Assembly: GCA_042095135.1 (NCBI GenBank)
Contig: JBELBV010000002.1
Location: 62,001 to 126,000 of the forward strand
Length of the DNA stretch: 64,000 bases
Direction: 5' to 3'
Source: UA16 sp042095135
GTDB lineage: Bacteria; Bacteroidota; Bacteroidia; Flavobacteriales_D; Sanyastnellaceae
Shown here piece by piece: positions 60,157 through 64,000 of the stretch. Under the pieces are notes generated by a model that was not told the DNA's origin, did not search any database, and worked only from the letters and a program-made list of their open reading frames with translations. The translations under genes were made by a program, and so were the position numbers. Within the stretch, counting starts at the first letter, position 1. Every line of letters begins with the position of its first letter.

Positions 60157-61199
60157 TTGACCTCTATGCGAACGCCTTCAGCGCCCAATTTGATCGGGAT
60201 GACCCGCGTGCCCGTTGCGCGGAATGCTTCCACCGCTGGATGCCGTTTTCCTTCTGGAAAGACGGCAAACGCTGTTCCACCGCCACCGGAACCGTTGATT
60301 TTTCCGCCGCAGGCTCCGAGTTGTGCGGCCTGAGCGAGCAAAGTGTCGATGCGTTCTGTTGATACTTCAATCCCTTCTGACAGCCAACGGTGGTGTTCTG
60401 TTAACCGTTGACCGATGGCCTCGCATGTGGCCTGTCCACGTTCCAGCAGCGAACGACCGGCTTTGGAAACCGATTGAATGCCCATGGTCGCGTCCATCAG
60501 ACGGTGGTCGGCTTGCCCCCATTCCGTCGGTCGATCGGGAAATGCGCTTTTGTGCAGGGAAGCACCCCACGCCTCGAGCAGTGCGAGGCGTTGGTGCTTG
60601 GCGCGTGACAGAATCCCCAACGTGTCCTTGGGGTGTTCCGAATCAATCAGCAACCATTCGCCTGAAGGGCAAGAAACCGCGTGAGTTGCGAACGAAGGAT
60701 GGAAATCGACCGTACGCACACCGCCCATGGCGCACATCACCTGGTCCATCATGCCCCCCGGTTCACCAAAAAACGCAACCTCGACGCGCCACGTCGCATG
60801 GGCCAACCACTCGTGATCAAGGGCCTTCCCCGCCCTGGTGGCAATCAACGCACACCACGCTGCCGTGAGTGCACTCGAACTGCTCGCACCGGCTTGTTGA
60901 GGAATAGCGCTTCTCACCTCTGCCCGCCATCCGTTTTCGGGAAGCCAACCCTCCTTGCGAGCGACGTGCAGCGCTGCCAACCAATATGCACGCGGACCCG
61001 GCTCGGGCAAGGCATCCAAGTTCCACGAGTGGACCTCGTCCAAATCCGGCAAATGCAACTCGACCGTTCGATCCGTCCGCGAGGTGCTGCGTATATGGCC
61101 GCGCAGATCAATGGCTGCCGCCACCACGGGGAGTCCAAAATAATCTTGATGCTCCCCAAATAGGCAAATCCTGCCCGGCGCTGAGGCGCTGACTATCAT
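60153..61199 (-). CDS. GHMP superfamily sugar kinase (galactokinase-like)
   Basis: 348 residues from ATG 61199, which overlaps the symporter stop (ATGA); a longer frame to 61238 would invade that gene. Motif 1 PGRICLFGEHQDYFGLPVV, motif 2 IPQQAGASSSSALTAAWCAL (the ATP phosphate loop), and motif 3 CGGKINGSGGGGTAFAVFP are all present, with GEPGGMMDQVMCAMGG between. The group makes sugar-1-phosphates, which is just what the adjoining nucleotidyltransferase needs. The sugar is unknown; an N-acetylhexosamine or a hexuronate are candidates. Confidence 0.9.
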   Translation of the reverse strand: MIVSASAPGRICLFGEHQDYFGLPVVAAAIDLRGHIRSTSRTDRTVELHLPDLDEVHSWNLDALPEPGPRAYWLAALHVARKEGWLPENGWRAEVRSAIPQQAGASSSSALTAAWCALIATRAGKALDHEWLAHATWRVEVAFFGEPGGMMDQVMCAMGGVRTVDFHPSFATHAVSCPSGEWLLIDSEHPKDTLGILSRAKHQRLALLEAWGASLHKSAFPDRPTEWGQADHRLMDATMGIQSVSKAGRSLLERGQATCEAIGQRLTEHHRWLSEGIEVSTERIDTLLAQAAQLGACGGKINGSGGGGTAFAVFPEGKRHPAVEAFRATGTRVIPIKLGAEGVRIEVK

Positions 61200-62959
61200 G
61201 CGATTGCCGGCGTTCGGTTCAAAGCGAACACGCCCCATGCGCTGCCGGCTGCCACGGCCACCAGGATCACCGCCGTGGATTCATCACCGTACAACCAAGA
61301 ACCGGTTGCAATGAGCGCGGCATACACGCCTGTGCAACCCAGCACCATGGAGAGGATGCCCCGGGGCACAGGCCAAGGTGCAGATGCATCTGCTGTGGCC
61401 CACCGTTTCCATCCCGGACCGCCCGGGTTGACTTTTTCAACGAATGCACTCAAGGTCTTGTCCGACTCCGGGGGTGTCAAATAGGTCGCCACCACCCACA
61501 CCAATGTGGTCAGCAAGGAGCCCCAGATGAGTTTCTCGTGGGCGGCCAGCTCAACGAGATCAAGGCCGTCATGCACAAAGGTGAAATACCCCGCAACGAC
61601 CAACGAACCGCCCATGGCCACCAACTCGGTCCACGCATTGATGCGCCACCAGAACCACCGCAGAATGAACAGACCACCGGTACCGGCGCCGATGAGCAAA
61701 AGCAGGTTGAAGGCTTGTCCGGCATCGGTCAACAGCAAACCAAGGCCGCTGCCAAAGATTAAGGAGACCACGGTCGCCAATCGGCCCGCCCGCACCTGCT
61801 CCGCATCGGTGGCATCGGGCCGGATAAACCGCACCCAGAAATCGTTGACGAGGTAGCTGGCCCCGAGGTTGAGTTGCGTGGACATGGTGCTCATAAACGC
61901 AGCCAATAACGACGCCGCTACGAGGCCCAAGAGCCCCTCAGGCAGCAAGGACAACATGGCTGGGTAGGCAAGATCGTGGCCAATTTTGTCAGCCGGAATG
62001 TTGGGGAACGCTGCCTGCAAATCCGCCAGCGTGGGGAACACCACAATCGATGCCAACGCAATCAAAATCCAAGGCCATGGGCGCAGGGCGTAATGCGCCA
62101 CATTGAACAGCAGAGTTGCCCCCACCGCATGGCTTTCGTCCTTTGCACTGAACATACGTTGTGCGATGTATCCGCCACCACCTGGTTCAGCGCCGGGGTA
62201 ATAGCTTGCCCACCACTGCACCGCGAGTGGCACCAAGAGGATCGGCACCCATTGGGCCGGGTCGTCCATGGCGGGGAACATGCGTGTTTTAGTGGCTACG
62301 TCTGCGTGGGCCAAAAGCGCATCCAATCCCCCAACCGCATCCAAGTTCAAGATGTACCAGCAGGCCCAAACCGAGCCAATCATGGCCAGGATGAACTGCA
62401 CAAAGTCGGTGAGAATGACCGCTCGTAAACCACCCAGCGTGCTGTACAACAGCGTGATGACACCCGTCACAAGCAGGGTAAGCCACCCGGGCCAGCCCAG
62501 CAAAATGCCGCCCAATTTGATGGCCGCGAGCGACACGGTTCCCATCACGAGCACATTGAATACCAGCCCCAAGTACAGGGCCCGGAAACCGCGCAATACC
62601 GCAGCTGGTTTGCCTCCGTAGCGCAATTCATAAAACTCAATGTCGGTCATCACGCCCGAGCGCCGCCAAAGTCGCGCGTAGACAAATACCGTTAGCATGC
62701 CGGTGAGCAGGAAGGCCCACCACCCCCAGTTGCCGCTAACGCCTTGCTCCCGAACAAGGCCCGTGACGAGGTTGGGGGTATCGGTAGAAAAGGTCGTGGC
62801 CACCATGCTGATGCCCAGCAGCCACCAAGGCATGTTGCGGCCCGCAAGGAAAAAACCCGCTGCCGAGTTGCCGACAACCCGCGATGCCCAGATGCCTACG
62901 CCGAGGGCCAACAGAAAATACGCGCCAATGATGGCCCAATCGAGTGCTGCAATCTCCAT
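61196..62959 (-). CDS. SSS-family sodium:solute symporter
   Basis: 587 residues with 13-15 hydrophobic helices. Features of SGLT-like carriers: FFLAGRNMPWWLLGISMVAT, TFSTDTPNLVTGLV, YSTLGGLRAVILTDFVQF (the family signature) and LAAFMSTMSTQLNLGASYLVND (sodium-binding serines). It imports a sugar or sialic-acid-like solute with sodium. It leads the cluster: its stop overlaps the kinase start by 4 bp. TATCCTTG ends exactly 4 bp before its ATG. Confidence 0.93.
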   Translation of the reverse strand: MEIAALDWAIIGAYFLLALGVGIWASRVVGNSAAGFFLAGRNMPWWLLGISMVATTFSTDTPNLVTGLVREQGVSGNWGWWAFLLTGMLTVFVYARLWRRSGVMTDIEFYELRYGGKPAAVLRGFRALYLGLVFNVLVMGTVSLAAIKLGGILLGWPGWLTLLVTGVITLLYSTLGGLRAVILTDFVQFILAMIGSVWACWYILNLDAVGGLDALLAHADVATKTRMFPAMDDPAQWVPILLVPLAVQWWASYYPGAEPGGGGYIAQRMFSAKDESHAVGATLLFNVAHYALRPWPWILIALASIVVFPTLADLQAAFPNIPADKIGHDLAYPAMLSLLPEGLLGLVAASLLAAFMSTMSTQLNLGASYLVNDFWVRFIRPDATDAEQVRAGRLATVVSLIFGSGLGLLLTDAGQAFNLLLLIGAGTGGLFILRWFWWRINAWTELVAMGGSLVVAGYFTFVHDGLDLVELAAHEKLIWGSLLTTLVWVVATYLTPPESDKTLSAFVEKVNPGGPGWKRWATADASAPWPVPRGILSMVLGCTGVYAALIATGSWLYGDESTAVILVAVAAGSAWGVFALNRTPAIA

Positions 62960-62963
62960 GCAA

Positions 62964-62971
62964 CAAGGATA
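62964..62971 (-). promoter_or_regulatory. -7 element of the symporter-kinase-NTase/CutC cluster
   Basis: TATCCTTG on the minus strand (one mismatch) ends exactly 4 bp before the ATG at 62959. Confidence 0.45.
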
Positions 62972-62972
62972 A

Positions 62973-63341
62973 TCAATGCCCTTGCAATCCGAGCGCCTTG
63001 CGCTGTTTTTGTGAAAAACCCGCTACCACCCGTTCGTAGCTGTGGTCTATCAAATCCAAGACCAGTGCTCGGGGCACATCCTCGTCGGAGCGGACGGTAT
63101 TCCAGTGCTTTTTGTTCGCGTGGTAGCCGCCGATGATACCCGGGTGCTGCTCGCGCAATTCCACCGCGTATTCGGGATCGCATTTCAATGTAACGCCGTC
63201 GAAGGCGTCGATATCAGCCAAGGCGAAGACCTTGCCTGAGACCTTCCACACGCAGGTGTTTTCGTCGAAGGGAAACGCTTCGGTGACGTGAGCTTTCGAC
63301 AAGCTCCGGTCGCGCACATCCTCAAACTCAAATGTTCTCAT
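62973..63341 (-). CDS. MmcQ/YjbR (DUF419) family protein
   Basis: 122 residues. VTEAFPFDENTCVWKVSGKVFAL, TLKCDPEYAVELREQHPGI, GGYHANKKHWNTV and LIDHSYERVVAGFSQKQRKA match the YjbR DNA-binding-like double-wing fold. The biochemical role is not established. It lies 13 bp upstream of the symporter, which seems to have its own promoter. Confidence 0.93.
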   Translation of the reverse strand: MRTFEFEDVRDRSLSKAHVTEAFPFDENTCVWKVSGKVFALADIDAFDGVTLKCDPEYAVELREQHPGIIGGYHANKKHWNTVRSDEDVPRALVLDLIDHSYERVVAGFSQKQRKALGLQGH

Positions 63342-63396
63342 CGGTTTTGGCCTTTTCCCGGTTAAATTGCAACGATTTTCACAAACTCCAAATCAC

Positions 63397-64000
63397 ATGC
63401 GATTCACTTTACCTCATTTGGCCTTGGTTTTTGCTTTACCTGCATCAGCCTTGGCGCAATGCGATGAAATTTTCATCTCCGAATACCTCGAAGGCTGGGG
63501 AAATAACAAGGCAATTGAACTCTTCAACCCCACAGATGCTTCTGTGGATTTGAGCGATTACCGTTTGGAACGTTATTCAAATGGATCAACCAGCGCACAG
63601 GAAAATCAAAAGGTGGACTTGTCAGGAACATTGGATGCGCAGAGCGTAATTGTCTTGGTCTTGGATAAGCAAGATCCTGATGGTGTGGACTTTGAGGCAC
63701 CTGTTTGGGACGAATTGGCCGAAGCCGCTGACCTTTGGCTCTGTCCCGTGTATGAAGAAAATAATGCCATGTACTTCAATGGAAACGATGCCTTGGTGTT
63801 GCGTAAAATTTCAACCAATACCCCCATTGATATTTTTGGTGTAATCGGCGAGGATCCCGGTGAGACAGGATGGGCGGACATGACCCAAAATCACACGCTT
63901 GTTCGCAAACAAAACGTGACAGGCGGTGATACGGACGCCCTGAACGATTTCTTGGTCGTTGATCAATGGGATGGAATTATGTGGTCGAGCGATTCTCTGA
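63397..64000 (+). CDS. Secreted lamin-tail-domain protein, partial
   Basis: The first 201 residues; the gene runs off the right edge. A signal peptide (MRFTLPHLALVFALPASALA, cleaved near AQC) is followed by a lamin tail domain: CDEIFISEYLEGWGNNKAIE, LFNPTDASVDLSDYRLERYS and NGNDALVLRK. Such domains occur in secreted nucleases and in large Por-secreted proteins of Bacteroidota. The function of the remainder is unknown. The base composition looks more AT-rich than the neighbours. Confidence 0.88.
   Translation, partial: MRFTLPHLALVFALPASALAQCDEIFISEYLEGWGNNKAIELFNPTDASVDLSDYRLERYSNGSTSAQENQKVDLSGTLDAQSVIVLVLDKQDPDGVDFEAPVWDELAEAADLWLCPVYEENNAMYFNGNDALVLRKISTNTPIDIFGVIGEDPGETGWADMTQNHTLVRKQNVTGGDTDALNDFLVVDQWDGIMWSSDSL

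Noticed and set aside
1..64000. Mobile element, prophage or CRISPR array
   Set aside because: No transposase, integrase or phage protein, no terminal repeats and no regularly spaced direct repeats were seen.

Overview
The window reads as chromosomal core DNA of a GC-rich member of the Bacteroidota, most likely a marine-type Flavobacteriales relative. The evidence is several families typical of that phylum (DUF3078, DUF3127, DUF3467, BatA-like, TIGR02757, two deoxynucleoside kinases, a dihydroorotase homologue without its metal-binding histidines), almost no Shine-Dalgarno sequences, and many copies of the Bacteroidota -7 promoter element TAnnTTTG just upstream of genes. I found no rRNA, tRNA, CRISPR array, insertion sequence or phage module. 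Coding density is very high, with many 1-16 bp overlaps, and only one spacer exceeds 300 bp (52319-52647).

Layout. 1-4.3 kb (minus): rsmG (cut by the window), ECF sigma factor, glycosyltransferase, small lipoprotein, sppA. 4.4-9.7 kb: folK and a dNK, a GH109-type enzyme, sucD, mnmE, a cold-shock-domain protein with an apparent CTG start. 9.9-15.6 kb: DEAD-box helicase, secreted dockerin-like protein, GH13 amylase, aldehyde dehydrogenase. 15.7-19.6 kb (plus): methyltransferase, cytochrome c-sugar dehydrogenase fusion, DUF3078, fabD. 19.6-27.1 kb (mostly minus): MFS carrier, M16 protease, DUF3127, flavin reductase-like, purE, bifunctional nuclease, etfAB. 27.2-35.5 kb: PDH E1 beta, membrane pyrophosphatase, second dNK, GH3-like enzyme, cysteine desulfurase, phosphoglucosamine mutase. 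35.6-41.3 kb (plus): TPR protein, phosphosulfolactate synthase, rhodanese, DUF368, aroE, murQ, unknown. 41.3-52.3 kb: MnmD-Nudix fusion, TIGR02757, BatA-like and dihydroorotase-like genes, then a minus run of DUF3467, yjjG, membrane protein, upp, deacetylase-like, wecB, radC, rpsT. 52.6-64 kb: a 1246-residue secreted FG-GAP/vanadium haloperoxidase protein, a four-gene amino-sugar cluster (SSS symporter, GHMP kinase, nucleotidyltransferase-CutC fusion, GH20 hexosaminidase), an MmcQ/YjbR protein and the start of a lamin-tail-domain protein.

Most interesting points: (1) a CutC domain fused to a sugar nucleotidyltransferase, translationally coupled to a GHMP sugar kinase and a sugar symporter and followed by a hexosaminidase, which suggests a salvage route and a sugar-related role for CutC; (2) a tRNA-modifying MnmD domain fused to a Nudix hydrolase; (3) a secreted FG-GAP/ASPIC protein carrying a complete vanadium haloperoxidase motif set; (4) a recurring arrangement in which the -7 element ends exactly four bases before the start codon, predicting widespread leaderless transcripts. 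Starts were often moved downstream of the longest open frame on the basis of these promoters, signal peptides, family N-termini or overlaps with the preceding stop.
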